A program made the position numbers and the translations under genes. DNA of 26,490 bases from Candidatus Dadabacteria bacterium UBA2774 (lineage in GTDB: Bacteria; Desulfobacterota_D; UBA1144; Nemesobacterales; UBA2774). This document shows, piece after piece, positions 14,415 to 24,043 of the stretch. Each line of letters starts with the position of its first letter. Within the stretch, counting starts at the first letter, position 1. The notes beneath the pieces are model-generated. The model made no database searches. It was given only the letters and a program-made list of their open reading frames with translations, and was not told the DNA's origin. The stretch is taken from contig DEIM01000215.1 of assembly GCA_002352485.1 (NCBI GenBank), positions 1-26,490 on the forward strand. The letters are read 5' to 3'.

Positions 14415-15626
14415 CTATTCGATGCTCTCTTTAATTAAGTTTGCGAGATCTTTGCAGCTGTTTTGAATATTGTATTCGTTATTAACACGCTGAAAACCGC
14501 TTGTCCGTAATGATTCTCTTAAACTCTTATCGGTTAATACATTCATAATAGCTTTTGATAGCTCTTCAGGATCTTTTTGCTCCACCATAATACCACAGTC
14601 TTGTCCCAGCAGTTCACTAATATCACCTGTATTCGTAGATATTACGGGTATCTTGTAGCTCATTGCTTCTATTAAAGCAACAGGGATTCCTTCACTGTAA
14701 CCATTTTGCATGGCGATGCTTGGTAATATTACAATGTCGATATTTTCATTTTGCATCATGCTCATAAGTTTACTATGAGGGTAGTAACCTTCTAAAAAAA
14801 CATCATCTTCTAAGCCCTTCTCTGTAATTAAAGATTTTAATTTAGGAATATCAGGGCCGTCACCAATGATCAAGCACTTTAATGAAAGACCTGTAGATTT
14901 TGATAAAGCGCAGGCTTGGATTAAATACTTCTGACCCTTAATCTCCTCAACGTTGGCAGGGCACACAATTACTTCTCGTGATTTTTTTTTGTGATTTGTT
15001 TTGTTGCTTACTATTGGGATTGTAACTCCCATGTGAATTATATGAATTTTCTGATTTAATTCATACAGGCCGGTTAACTCAATAATTTGATTTTTTGCAT
15101 TTTGAGAGATGGTACGTACAAAAGATGATTCTGAAACTTTTTGTCTGAGCATATTATTTTCATCTATATCATAACTATGTGCGGTAAAACTGAACCCTAC
15201 GCCTAAATTCTTTGCAACTATTGATCCAAAAGTAGTCTGAATACATGACCAGTGGCAATGTATATGGCTGATATTCAAATCTTTCAATGTATTTGTAACA
15301 TAAAATGCTTTTGGTACTACACAAAGGTTTCTGAGTAGTACTCTTAGTGATCTGCTTTCGGCAAAAATATTAATGATGGTTTTAAACATTTGAACCGGAT
15401 TTGAGAAGATAGAAAATAAAAAGTGAATAAATATCCTAAAATTGAATAACGGTATTATTATACTGTCATCCAAAAGCATTTTTGCATCCTCGTATTGGGG
15501 AGTTCCACGAGGTCGCAATGGTAAAATTACGACATCAAAATATTTTCTGATTGTGTTGAGCTCATTAATTATGAATGTCTCACCTTTACCGCAAGGCGCT
15601 GAATGTGTTATGTAGCATACTCTCAT
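14415..15626 (-). CDS. Glycosyltransferase family 4 protein
   Basis: A GT-B fold glycosyltransferase of 403 aa, the last gene of the minus-strand polysaccharide cluster. The N-terminal domain opens MRVCYITHSAPCGKGETFII and shows HIHCHWSCIQTT near 120-131, the pattern of GT4 enzymes resembling WcaL/colanic acid transferases. The C-terminal nucleotide-sugar domain has LIIGDGPDIPKLKSLI, LEGYYPHSKLMSMM and the E-x7-E motif in EGIPVALIEAM, followed by PVISTNTGDISELLG. It transfers a sugar to a growing oligosaccharide on the cytoplasmic side; donor and linkage cannot be read. It converges with the beta-helix gene across a 184-bp gap. Confidence 0.9.
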   Translation of the reverse strand: MRVCYITHSAPCGKGETFIINELNTIRKYFDVVILPLRPRGTPQYEDAKMLLDDSIIIPLFNFRIFIHFLFSIFSNPVQMFKTIINIFAESRSLRVLLRNLCVVPKAFYVTNTLKDLNISHIHCHWSCIQTTFGSIVAKNLGVGFSFTAHSYDIDENNMLRQKVSESSFVRTISQNAKNQIIELTGLYELNQKIHIIHMGVTIPIVSNKTNHKKKSREVIVCPANVEEIKGQKYLIQACALSKSTGLSLKCLIIGDGPDIPKLKSLITEKGLEDDVFLEGYYPHSKLMSMMQNENIDIVILPSIAMQNGYSEGIPVALIEAMSYKIPVISTNTGDISELLGQDCGIMVEQKDPEELSKAIMNVLTDKSLRESLRTSGFQRVNNEYNIQNSCKDLANLIKESIE

Positions 15627-15698
15627 GTTTATATCGCCCGATAATAAATCAGATACATAAAATATATATACACTTGAACTGTTTGAGTATTGGTATGA

Positions 15699-17639
15699 TT
15701 AACTTGGCATCCATTTCTCTTTCCACATCTGAAACATCAGAATACACCATATGGAGTTTGCATTTATAGTCGCGCCTTTCATAAAATCGTTGACGTTACG
15801 TGAAATAGTTTCGGGATTGAATATGCCATCCTTATCGATTTTTTCATAGCTCAAATGATCTCTTACAAGTTCTGCAAGATCTTCTCTGAGCCAACTATAA
15901 AGTGGAACCGCAAATCCACGTTTGGGTCTTTCTAATAACTTTTTAGGGACATATTTGTATAATATCCTTCTTAGTAGGTGTTTACTCTGTCCGTTCTTGT
16001 AATGCATATTAGAAGGGATCCTAGCAGCGTATTCTATTAGCCTGTGATCTAGAAATGGATCACGTCCCTCCAAGCTAACGCTCATGGATGCTCTATCCAG
16101 TTTGGTCAGTATGTCATCTACTAAGTAGTATTTAAAGTCAGTGGCCATCATTTGAGTGAGTAGACCTTTCCCCTGTAATTTTGAGAATGTGTCCGCAATA
16201 AATGAGTCGTAAGGAGAATTACCGGGATTCAGCATTATGTTGTTTAGCTCTTCTGTGGTCCAATATCCTATAGCGGTTTTATACATTTCGACGTAGTCAC
16301 CACGATGGATGTTAGAAATCATATTTCTGAGTTTTATATATTTGTGACGAAAGTCATGTACATGGGGAAGAGCAAATCCTAATTTCTTGTAAGTCCAGTC
16401 AACTAATTCCGGACTAAGTAAATCGAGCCCATTGGTGATGGCGTCCCCGAGCAATCCGGGCATCTTGGTATGTTTTTGATAAATATTCTCAGAGTATAGA
16501 TATCTATTGTATCCGCAAAAAAGCTCATCACCTCCATCAGCAGAAAGAGCGACCTTCGCGCTTTCTCTAGTGAGCTTGGATACAAGGTAAGTAGGTATTC
16601 CGGAATTGTCGGCGAAGGGCTCATCATAGATCTCGGGAAGCTTAGGCACTATGTCGAGTGCCTCACTTGCGGATATGTAGTATTCTGTGTGGTCTGTGCC
16701 GATGTAATCGGCAATCTTTTTAGCCCACTCGGCCTCATTGAAGCTGTCATCATAGAAGCCGATAGAGTATGTTTTTAATTGGCTGCTGACGTTACTCTGA
16801 AGTAGCGCACAAAGGGTAGTAGAGTCTATGCCGCCGCTTAAAAATACTCCTATCGGCACATCTGCAACAAGCCTGTATTTAAACGAGTCTAAAAGCAAAC
16901 TCTCAAGCTCTTCCAGTATCTCATCTTCAGACTGATCTAGGGGCTTTTGTAAATAATAGTCGGTTACGTCCCAGTACTTAATCTCCTTTATATTGTCTGA
17001 GTCGGATAAGCAGAGGTAATGTCCGGGCTTTAGTTTGTATGTATTTTGAAAGATTGTATGAGGGGCGGGTATGTAACCGTGTCTGACATAAACAGCTAGT
17101 GAATCGTAATCTATATCTTTTTTATATTCCGGATGTTGCATGAGCGCTTTTAGCTCTGAGCCGAACATAAATAGTCCGTTATTGCTGTAATAGTAAAGGG
17201 GTTTTACGCCTGCTCTGTCTCTTAAAAGGTAGAGCTTTCTACTTCTCTTATCCCAGATTCCGAGTGCAAACATTCCTATAAATTTATGTACGCATTCTAT
17301 ACCCCACTCTTCATATGATTTAAGAACGACCTCTGTATCGGTATTGCTTTTGAATCTGTGGCCTTTTTGGATAAGTTCATTCCTAATATTTTTAAAGTTA
17401 TAGACTTCTCCGTTGTACGTAATCCAGATAGATCCATCATCGTTTGACATCGGCTGGTGCCCGAGCGGCGAGAGGTCAACTATTGAAAGTCTCCTGTGGG
17501 CAAACCCTATGTTACTCCTTTCGTCTATATAGCTTCCGGAATCGTCCGGTCCCCTGTGGGCGAGCGCTTCCGCCATGGAGTCTAATATTGCCCCACTGAT
17601 TTCTTTTCCTGAGCTCCAGATTCCTACTATTCCACACAT
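15699..17639 (-). CDS. asnB: Asparagine synthase (glutamine-hydrolysing)-like amidotransferase of polysaccharide cluster
   Basis: The 646-aa protein has a class II glutamine amidotransferase domain with the catalytic Cys2 (MCGIVGIWSSG), ALAHRGPDDSG, FAHRRLSIVDLSPLGHQPM (about 46-64) and YNGEVYNF. An ATP-pyrophosphatase synthetase domain carries the P-loop LSGGIDSTTLCALL (SGGIDS at 268-273) and ALSADGGDELFCGYNRYLYS. The end is RPKRGFAVPLYSWLREDLAE. It could make asparagine or, as often proposed for paralogues in polysaccharide clusters, amidate a uronic acid or other sugar carboxylate. Both active sites look intact. AAGGA six bases before the ATG supports the start. Confidence 0.93.
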   Translation of the reverse strand: MCGIVGIWSSGKEISGAILDSMAEALAHRGPDDSGSYIDERSNIGFAHRRLSIVDLSPLGHQPMSNDDGSIWITYNGEVYNFKNIRNELIQKGHRFKSNTDTEVVLKSYEEWGIECVHKFIGMFALGIWDKRSRKLYLLRDRAGVKPLYYYSNNGLFMFGSELKALMQHPEYKKDIDYDSLAVYVRHGYIPAPHTIFQNTYKLKPGHYLCLSDSDNIKEIKYWDVTDYYLQKPLDQSEDEILEELESLLLDSFKYRLVADVPIGVFLSGGIDSTTLCALLQSNVSSQLKTYSIGFYDDSFNEAEWAKKIADYIGTDHTEYYISASEALDIVPKLPEIYDEPFADNSGIPTYLVSKLTRESAKVALSADGGDELFCGYNRYLYSENIYQKHTKMPGLLGDAITNGLDLLSPELVDWTYKKLGFALPHVHDFRHKYIKLRNMISNIHRGDYVEMYKTAIGYWTTEELNNIMLNPGNSPYDSFIADTFSKLQGKGLLTQMMATDFKYYLVDDILTKLDRASMSVSLEGRDPFLDHRLIEYAARIPSNMHYKNGQSKHLLRRILYKYVPKKLLERPKRGFAVPLYSWLREDLAELVRDHLSYEKIDKDGIFNPETISRNVNDFMKGATINANSIWCILMFQMWKEKWMPS

Positions 17640-17737
17640 ATTGGTCCTTAAATTCTAACATACTGCTAAAAAAGTAATTCTCGGGAGTCAATAACCCAAT
17701 ACTGATCGGTGAAATTCACAGGACTTGAAATCACTCT

Positions 17738-18853
17738 TCAGATGTGTTTTGACAGCACTTCTTCGTATAGACTTTCAATCTTGTTCATCATAGACTCTTC
17801 TGAAAACTTTTCACTTACAGTTTTAAACCCGTTTTTTCCCAATGAGCAGGCTAAGGTTTTATTTTCGGATACGCGCTCTATTGTTGCAGCCAACGTATTG
17901 AAATCACCAGGTGGGACTAGTAGCCCGTTCTTGCCATCTTCTATGATTTCATGCACGCCCTGTATGTCACTTGAGATAACCGGCTTTGATGCCGCCATAT
18001 ATTCTAGGACTACCAAGGGCATACCTTCATAGAGTGAGCAAAGAATACCGATGTCGATTATTGAGAGTATATCCGGTATATCCTTCCGTAAACCGGTAAA
18101 AATACAATTATTCATTATTCCTAAATTTAACGCTCTGCGCTCAACTTGACCTCTCAAAACACCATCACCAACAAGTAAAAAAGTGACATTTGGGTTTCTA
18201 TCTAAAATCTCCCTTGCAGCAAGAAGAAACATCTCATGGTTTTTCTCTTCCCTAAACGCAGCCACGATTCCGACTACCGTGGTATCGGAGTTTATTCCTA
18301 ATTTCGCTTTTAGATCTAAGTTGGGCTTTACCTCATAATCCTTAATTTTTATACCATTATGAATCGTTACAATTTTTGAAGGGTTTATTCCTTGTTCACG
18401 TATGAGTTCTTGTCTTACAAATTCTGAAATACAGATGATTTTGGCGGACATTGTCCTTATTATTTTACTTATTATCGATCCCCCGATTCTCCCTAATTCT
18501 TCAGGGTGAGTGTGTAGGTGTGAAATTACAGGTATCCCGAATAGTTTTCCCATTATCCCGGCCCAGAAATTCGATCCCGGATTATGGGCATGGATTAATT
18601 TTATATTCTCTTCCTCGATGATTTTTTTTATTCCATAAAATTTATGGAGCTCATAGCGGTGGAGCCTGCCCAGAATCACGTATTTGATATTGTTTTCATT
18701 TAACTTGTATTCCAATTCACCCCCGGTTCGTGTTAAGCATATGAGCGGATGATAGATATTTGTTTTCTCTAGATTGATAGCTATATTCGCCGCGAGATTT
18801 TCGGCTCCACCCAAGTCTAGTGTATCAAGTAGTATCAGAACCCCAATTTTCAT
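17738..18853 (-). CDS. Glycosyltransferase family 4 protein
   Basis: A 371-aa GT-B enzyme. The N-terminus has LLDTLDLGGAENLAANIAIN (about residues 8-27), the glycine/glutamate signature of many GT4 proteins, and LIHAHNPGSNFWAGIMGKLF near 85-104. The C-terminal domain shows GIVAAFREEKNHEMFLLAAR, FLLVGDGVLRGQVE, FTGLRKDIPDILSIIDIGIL and E-x7-E in EGMPLVVLEYMAASKPVISS, then NGLLVPPGD. It would extend the repeat unit from a nucleotide-sugar donor; the specificity is unknown. It starts 203 bp after the next upstream gene on this strand, the largest gap in the cluster, where a promoter candidate lies. Confidence 0.92.
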   Translation of the reverse strand: MKIGVLILLDTLDLGGAENLAANIAINLEKTNIYHPLICLTRTGGELEYKLNENNIKYVILGRLHRYELHKFYGIKKIIEEENIKLIHAHNPGSNFWAGIMGKLFGIPVISHLHTHPEELGRIGGSIISKIIRTMSAKIICISEFVRQELIREQGINPSKIVTIHNGIKIKDYEVKPNLDLKAKLGINSDTTVVGIVAAFREEKNHEMFLLAAREILDRNPNVTFLLVGDGVLRGQVERRALNLGIMNNCIFTGLRKDIPDILSIIDIGILCSLYEGMPLVVLEYMAASKPVISSDIQGVHEIIEDGKNGLLVPPGDFNTLAATIERVSENKTLACSLGKNGFKTVSEKFSEESMMNKIESLYEEVLSKHI

Positions 18854-18951
18854 ATGGGTTTACCCAAAAGAATTGATAATATGTCGAAGTAGAGTTGAAT
18901 GAATGGTACTCCGGTTAAGAAGTTTATAGTAAAGATGCCAGCTTTAAACTA

Positions 18952-18980
18952 ATTGTATAGCCTCTCCCTGTTTTTATCAA
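18952..18980 (-). promoter_or_regulatory. Candidate internal sigma-70 promoter of the polysaccharide cluster
   Basis: On the minus strand TTGATA (18980-18975) and TACAAT (18957-18952) are 17 bp apart; each matches the sigma-70 consensus at five of six positions. The site lies in the 203-bp gap before the gene starting at 18853 and could drive the last three genes separately. By-eye match only. Confidence 0.35.
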
Positions 18981-19056
18981 GCAGATCGGTTGGATACGAG
19001 AATTCAGATATTCTTCTCTTTTTACTACAGAGGGTTTTTTAAAACTGCTACTTATT

Positions 19057-20310
19057 TTATCGCTCTTTTTTTTCAATCAAGTTTTCTAAAAGCTCTATAT
19101 AATCATTAGCCTTCTTCTTTCTTGAAAAGCTTTTAGTAACGAGCTTTCTGCCGTTATCTCCCAGTTTTTTTCTGAGTTTTGGGTCGTTATATAGCTTGCT
19201 TATACACTTGATTAGTCCTTTGGTATCTTCGGGTTCAAATGATAATCCGGCATTTCCCTGATCCACAACTACATTTTTAGTCTCGCCCAGGGCTCCTACT
19301 ATGATCGGTTTTCCACAGGCCATGGGTTCAAAGACTTTTGCGAATATGGTTTTCTCTAAAAGCTCGCTTTTTTTGGATAGAACAAGCGAGATATCGGAGC
19401 CGTTAATGATATCGGGAATCTTAGATCTTTGCCGCTTGCCTAGGAACAAAACATTGTCCAAGCCTTTACTCTTTGCACGGGCTTCCAGCCTGTTTTTTTC
19501 AAAACCGTCTCCTACTAGGAGAAAAACCATGTCGGGAATTTTCGATTTTAGCTCCTCAGCCGCATTAATAACTACGTCCACACCATGTGTGAGTCCTATG
19601 GTTCCAACGTATGAGATGATGAATTTACTCTCCAATCCTAATTCTTGAAAAGCACTTTTATCCATTTTTACGGGTTTGAAAAGCTCTGTGTCGACGGCGT
19701 TTTCTATAACTTTAACCTTCTCTTCCTCGATGCCTCTAGTATTTACGATGGAGTCTTTAAAAGACTCAGTCAGGGCAACGATGAGGTCGCTGTGTTTATA
19801 TGAAAAATCGACTATGCTCTCGATAATTCTATAGGAAATGCTATTGGAGCTGCCCGCTCCCACAGCACTAATAACCTCGGGCCAGAGGTCTCTGACTTCG
19901 AATACGACCGGTATAGATTTAAAGTATTTAAGTGTAAGTGTTGTAAGGCCGATAAAAGGCGGAGGAGAAGTTGCAATCACAACATCCGGCCGCTTTAGGA
20001 TCGAGGCTGTGAGTGAAAACGATAGGAGTGAAGATAGATAATTTGTGCCTCTTCTTAAGGCGCTTCTAAGATGAGTGGGGTATGCCCATACGCGTATTAC
20101 GTTTATTCCATTGAACTCTTCACGAACATAAAGTTTTTTAACTTTGTCTTTATAGTTCTCATAGATAATTCCATCAGGATAATTCGGAAAGCATGTGAGT
20201 ACCGTGACCTCATGTCCCATCTCCACCCAGTATCTGGATAACTCTGAGACCCTGGCCGAGGGGGCGCCCATTTCTGGCGGAAAGTATTGCGAAATATATA
20301 GTATTCTCAT
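19057..20310 (-). CDS. Glycosyltransferase family 4 protein, WbuB-like
   Basis: A 417-aa GT-B enzyme starting MRILYISQYFPPEMGAPSAR, the usual beginning of WbuB-type transferases (predicted N-acetylamino-sugar transferases of O-antigen and capsule clusters). An in-frame TTG seven codons upstream (20331) is possible, but the ATG fits the family better. Further features are RVSELSRYWVEMGHEVTVLT (about 20-39), FEVRDLWPEVISAVGA near 136-151, YVGTIGLTHGVDVVINAAEE and the C-terminal FAKVFEPMACGKPIIVGALG. The first-domain length and FEVRDLWPE block separate it from the neighbouring GT4 proteins. The acceptor and donor cannot be determined. Confidence 0.92.
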   Translation of the reverse strand: MRILYISQYFPPEMGAPSARVSELSRYWVEMGHEVTVLTCFPNYPDGIIYENYKDKVKKLYVREEFNGINVIRVWAYPTHLRSALRRGTNYLSSLLSFSLTASILKRPDVVIATSPPPFIGLTTLTLKYFKSIPVVFEVRDLWPEVISAVGAGSSNSISYRIIESIVDFSYKHSDLIVALTESFKDSIVNTRGIEEEKVKVIENAVDTELFKPVKMDKSAFQELGLESKFIISYVGTIGLTHGVDVVINAAEELKSKIPDMVFLLVGDGFEKNRLEARAKSKGLDNVLFLGKRQRSKIPDIINGSDISLVLSKKSELLEKTIFAKVFEPMACGKPIIVGALGETKNVVVDQGNAGLSFEPEDTKGLIKCISKLYNDPKLRKKLGDNGRKLVTKSFSRKKKANDYIELLENLIEKKER

Positions 20311-20365
20311 GGATTTGATATGTCTCTTCAAACTGCTCGATAAAGTCGTTCTCGTACTGAGCTTG

Positions 20366-21766
20366 CTAACTATAAGAAGATTGTGATAGGTTGCGCTCAG
20401 ATAAAATTTGATTTCGAAGTATATTTGCCATTACGGTACTTAGCGTAATACTGAGCCATAGTATTTTGTTTAAATCCAGAGATATAAACATTCCGGCCAC
20501 TAATAGAGATATAAAACCAAACTCAAGCGCAGTTGAATAGTAGTATAATAATTTTAACTCATTAATATGTATAGAGGTAAACTGTGTTGCTTTTACCTCT
20601 CTCCAAGTAAGGTATAAGATCACTAAGAAAGGTATGAACCCCAGAAGTCCCATACCTATTAATATCTCAATATAAGTGTTGTGAGCTACTTGCTTCAGAT
20701 AAGTATTGTAATGAATGAAACCTCCCGGACCGACTCCGAATATTGGATTGTTGAAGAATATCTCGGGAGCTACTTCGAAGTAATATATATATCTAAGCTT
20801 TATGGATCCATCTACCGCTGCTGACTCATTATTTTGAATGGCTCTTAGAGTTTCGACTCTGGAAATATACTCATCTGCGATAGTATTATAGAACACAGCG
20901 CTAAGTACTATGACGGCGGGTATAAAGATAGCGAGAATTTTTACTCTATGCTTACTTTTTATAATTCTATAGGACGCAAGTAGGAAGAGTACTAAGAATG
21001 CTACGAAACCGCCTCTGGAATAAGTAAGAAAGAATCCGATCAGGATAACCATAAAGCTCGCGCCATACAGCATCTTCATGATTTTTTTTCTTTCATATTG
21101 GTAAAGCATTAGGCTGAAGGGGATGATTACCAGCAATATCGCCGCAAATTCATTCTGGTCACCCCAGAGACCACCGTATCGTTGCAAGTCAATCCCCCCG
21201 GTGCTTCCTGTGCCGAGAATTAGAGGACTCAAAACAGATAATGCAGCACCAGCTACTAATGCCTGTAAACAATATGTGAGAGTTTTTATGTCTCTTATCA
21301 TTACAATAAGTACAATGTATAAAGCTGTAAAAATAAAAAGTCTCAGAAGATTTTCAAATAGAGCCGATGCGATATCAGAAAAGAGAGTCGAGATTAAAGC
21401 GGCAAGCAGGAACCCGATTATCCAGAGCGTTTTTTTGTGTCTAAATACCTCGGATATATATTTAAGTCTCCCACAAATTAACATCAGGAATATCAAGTAG
21501 GCGCCTATCAATTTACTACCTGTTGCGCTTAGTTCTCCTTCCAAAACAAAGAGATTCTCAAGCGGTACTAAAAGAAAAAAGGCCGAGAGGGCAATCCAGG
21601 GTTTGTTTACCGTTATGAGCAAAAAAATCAGCGCTAAAGGTACCGCCACAATGAGCGGTGAAAAACCGTATATAGCTATTAATATGCCGGTCAGAGCGCC
21701 CAGCGCTACTAATGCAATTAATAAGATTGTATTAAAGGCAGGTGTTTGAGAATTTGTGCCGAGCAT
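20366..21766 (-). CDS. O-antigen ligase/polymerase-like (Wzy_C family) membrane protein
   Basis: A 466-aa polytopic membrane protein with about ten to twelve hydrophobic segments from residue 14 onward (TILLIALVALGALTGILIAI). The central region holds YGGLWGDQNEFAAILLVIIP and TYSRGGFVAFLVLFLLASYR, both typical of O-antigen ligase/Wzy proteins. It also has a large external loop with NPIFGVGPGGFIHYN and the signature HNTYIEILIGMGLLGFIPFL near 365-385. Such proteins polymerise undecaprenyl-linked repeat units or ligate glycan to an acceptor in the periplasm; sequence alone does not separate these roles. It is the only polymerase or ligase candidate here, and 117 bp separate it from the preceding gene. 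Confidence 0.92.
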   Translation of the reverse strand: MLGTNSQTPAFNTILLIALVALGALTGILIAIYGFSPLIVAVPLALIFLLITVNKPWIALSAFFLLVPLENLFVLEGELSATGSKLIGAYLIFLMLICGRLKYISEVFRHKKTLWIIGFLLAALISTLFSDIASALFENLLRLFIFTALYIVLIVMIRDIKTLTYCLQALVAGAALSVLSPLILGTGSTGGIDLQRYGGLWGDQNEFAAILLVIIPFSLMLYQYERKKIMKMLYGASFMVILIGFFLTYSRGGFVAFLVLFLLASYRIIKSKHRVKILAIFIPAVIVLSAVFYNTIADEYISRVETLRAIQNNESAAVDGSIKLRYIYYFEVAPEIFFNNPIFGVGPGGFIHYNTYLKQVAHNTYIEILIGMGLLGFIPFLVILYLTWREVKATQFTSIHINELKLLYYYSTALEFGFISLLVAGMFISLDLNKILWLSITLSTVMANILRNQILSERNLSQSSYS

Positions 21767-21883
21767 ATTGTTCCATATAAATCTTTAAGCTTTATGTTCG
21801 TCCGCTGCTAGGTTAATTATACAAACAGAAACACTATATACGTAACATTATAACTCGAATTCTTTGTGAACAAGAGCCCCTCA

Positions 21884-23026
21884 CTACCGAGTTTCGGGTT
21901 GAAGTCCTAGTTCATCTTCGTAAATTCTAATTTCATTTGCGACTCTTTTGTTGAGATCAAAAAGATTCTCAGCCCTTTTTCTTCCCTGAATGCCCATTTG
22001 AGCGGTTTTTTCGGGACTATCCAAAAGCGTAATAATAGCCTCAGATAGAGATTTCGAGTCTTTGGGCGGTACTAGTAAACCTGTAATCCCGTGCTCAACT
22101 ACCTCGGGAATGCCTTCAACATCACATGCCACAACTGCTTTTTCCATTGCCATCGCTTCGAGCACCGCAAGTCCTTGGGCTTCAACTAATGAGGGCAGTG
22201 CAAAAATATACGAGCAGTTCAGTAGCTCCGGTATGTCGTCTCTTGCGCCTAAAAAATGTATATTTGAACTCACTCCCAGGTCTTTTCCTAACTGAATCAA
22301 GTTATTTTCCATGGGGCCACCACCGCAAAATATAAAATGTACTTTCGGTTGAGCTTTAATTATGCTAGGGACTGCTTCTATAAGATAATTCAATCCTTTT
22401 TCGGGTCTGGCATGAGCAACAGTCAAAATTATTTTCTCACTTTTGGATATACCTATCTCACTGTGAAGAGAAAAATCATTTCTTTTGGGACAATACCGTT
22501 TGAGGTTTACTCCGTTATAAAGAACCCGAATTTTTTTTGCAGGCACGTGCAGATTAGCGATTAAATCTTTCTTAACAGCATTAGATACCGCAAATGTGGA
22601 TTTAGATAAAAACGAGCTAATATTGGCCTTGACTATGCTTGAGTACTTTAATCGTCTTATAGAGCTGAATGAGGTTGTGTGAATAGTTCTATATGCGGGT
22701 CTTCCCGTCAAAAAACCCGCCATAACTGCCAGGTGGTCGTGGGGATGAAATTGCCCCTGAACGATATCCGGACGGGTATTCAATATCAATCTGAGCAGTC
22801 TGTAAAACATGGAGACCATGCCAAGTGCGTTTTGCGGTATCTCTTCAATGTAGTAAGTGGTATTAGACTCGTTTAGTTTTTCTTTAATGTGCGGATGCGG
22901 CTCTCCCCCAAAAACAAAAATTACATTGTGTCCGCGCTTGTTCATCTCTTTGGTAAAGCTTAGAGAATATTCCTCAAAACTACCGATTTTATAAGGATGA
23001 AGTGCTATTACTTGAAGAACGGTCAT
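21884..23026 (-). CDS. Glycosyltransferase family 4 protein
   Basis: A 380-aa GT-B enzyme. The N-terminal domain contains IALHPYKIGSFEEYSLSFTK (about residues 7-26), NKRGHNVIFVFGG and DIVQGQFHPHDHLAVMAGFL near 91-110. The C-terminal domain has LYNGVNLKRYCPKR, TVAHARPEKGLNYLIEAVPS, FIFCGGGPMENNLIQLGKDL, FLGARDDIPELLNCSYIFAL and E-x7-E in EAQGLAVLEAMAMEKAVVAC, then TGLLVPPKDSKSL. All elements for nucleotide-sugar transfer appear intact. The donor and acceptor are unknown. The gap to the preceding GT2 gene is 48 bp, consistent with one transcript. Confidence 0.92.
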   Translation of the reverse strand: MTVLQVIALHPYKIGSFEEYSLSFTKEMNKRGHNVIFVFGGEPHPHIKEKLNESNTTYYIEEIPQNALGMVSMFYRLLRLILNTRPDIVQGQFHPHDHLAVMAGFLTGRPAYRTIHTTSFSSIRRLKYSSIVKANISSFLSKSTFAVSNAVKKDLIANLHVPAKKIRVLYNGVNLKRYCPKRNDFSLHSEIGISKSEKIILTVAHARPEKGLNYLIEAVPSIIKAQPKVHFIFCGGGPMENNLIQLGKDLGVSSNIHFLGARDDIPELLNCSYIFALPSLVEAQGLAVLEAMAMEKAVVACDVEGIPEVVEHGITGLLVPPKDSKSLSEAIITLLDSPEKTAQMGIQGRKRAENLFDLNKRVANEIRIYEDELGLQPETR

Positions 23027-23074
23027 TTTATTTTTCTCGATTATTAATTTTCCTCGGGAGTCTAAAGAGTATAA

Positions 23075-24001
23075 TTAAACATAAGTTAAGCTTTTAAGAG
23101 CATTGCTCAAACTAGAACGATGTATTTTTATTTTCATAAACGCCCGTGCTCCGAGCATGGAAAGAGCAAAATTATAATAGTGCTTTATGTTAAAGGGATT
23201 TAACTTTATAGCCTCTATGAAGGTCTTTCTTCCCTTTCGAGTATCTTTGTTGTAGCAATAGAATATCCCTAATCCGAGAGTATAGTCGCTGAATGCCTTT
23301 TTATTTAGTGAAAACAGTCCCTTGTGTTTGGATAGCAATAATTCAAGCCCGGATATCACTTTCTGGTAATTTAGTGTGATCTTTGACTCGTGGATCGCAT
23401 ATTTTACTAAAGGCTCTTTTATGAAATCAAATTTATAGTAGCTTGCGATTCTGATCCACATGTCGAAATCTTCGCCGAATTGGAATCTCTCGTCGAATAA
23501 TCCTGCTTTTTCAAAGCATGATTTCCTTAGTAATAGGGATGAGGTGACGAGGAAATTCTCAGGGAGAATTTCATTTAGTATATTACCTCTTATGTGCGGG
23601 TCTGAGACGGAGGTTATTTCTCCGAGTTCTAAATCCAGGTATGAAACACCTGTGTATATACCGCCGATATCTGAAGGACTTTTCTCTATTTTTTCAACCT
23701 GAAATGAGAGTTTTTCAGGTAACCATTCATCATCGTCATCGAGAAACGCGATATAGTCTCCTCTTGAAATTTTAAGAGCGCTGTTCCTCGTGGCAGCTAC
23801 ACCCCGGTTAGTTTTATTACATACATACACGACTCTCGGATCGGATATGCTCTCTACATATTGCTTTGTACGATCCGTTGAAGCATCATCTGATATTATG
23901 AGCTCGTAGTCCTCAAATGTCTGTTTCAGAACACTGTTTACGCAGCTGCTTAAAAAATCTGCGCGGTTGTAAGTGGGTATAATTACACTGACCTTAGGCA
24001 T
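23075..24001 (-). CDS. Glycosyltransferase family 2 protein
   Basis: A 308-aa GT-A enzyme and the only inverting GT2 in the cluster. It opens MPKVSVIIPTYNRADFLSSC, continues SVLKQTFEDYELIISDDAST (about 23-42), then NRGVAATRNSALKISRGDYI and AFLDDDDEWLPEKLSFQVEK (about 88-107). The DDDD stretch supplies the metal-binding DxD. The acceptor-side Asp lies in FGEDFDMWIRIA. The C-terminal 90 residues are basic with no clear membrane helix, so it probably acts as a soluble or peripheral cytoplasmic enzyme adding one sugar rather than as a processive synthase. It sits 42 bp after the preceding gene's stop. Confidence 0.92.
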   Translation of the reverse strand: MPKVSVIIPTYNRADFLSSCVNSVLKQTFEDYELIISDDASTDRTKQYVESISDPRVVYVCNKTNRGVAATRNSALKISRGDYIAFLDDDDEWLPEKLSFQVEKIEKSPSDIGGIYTGVSYLDLELGEITSVSDPHIRGNILNEILPENFLVTSSLLLRKSCFEKAGLFDERFQFGEDFDMWIRIASYYKFDFIKEPLVKYAIHESKITLNYQKVISGLELLLSKHKGLFSLNKKAFSDYTLGLGIFYCYNKDTRKGRKTFIEAIKLNPFNIKHYYNFALSMLGARAFMKIKIHRSSLSNALKSLTYV

Positions 24002-24043
24002 ATCTTTATAAGTATAAATCTCCCCGTTATAGATTGATATAAG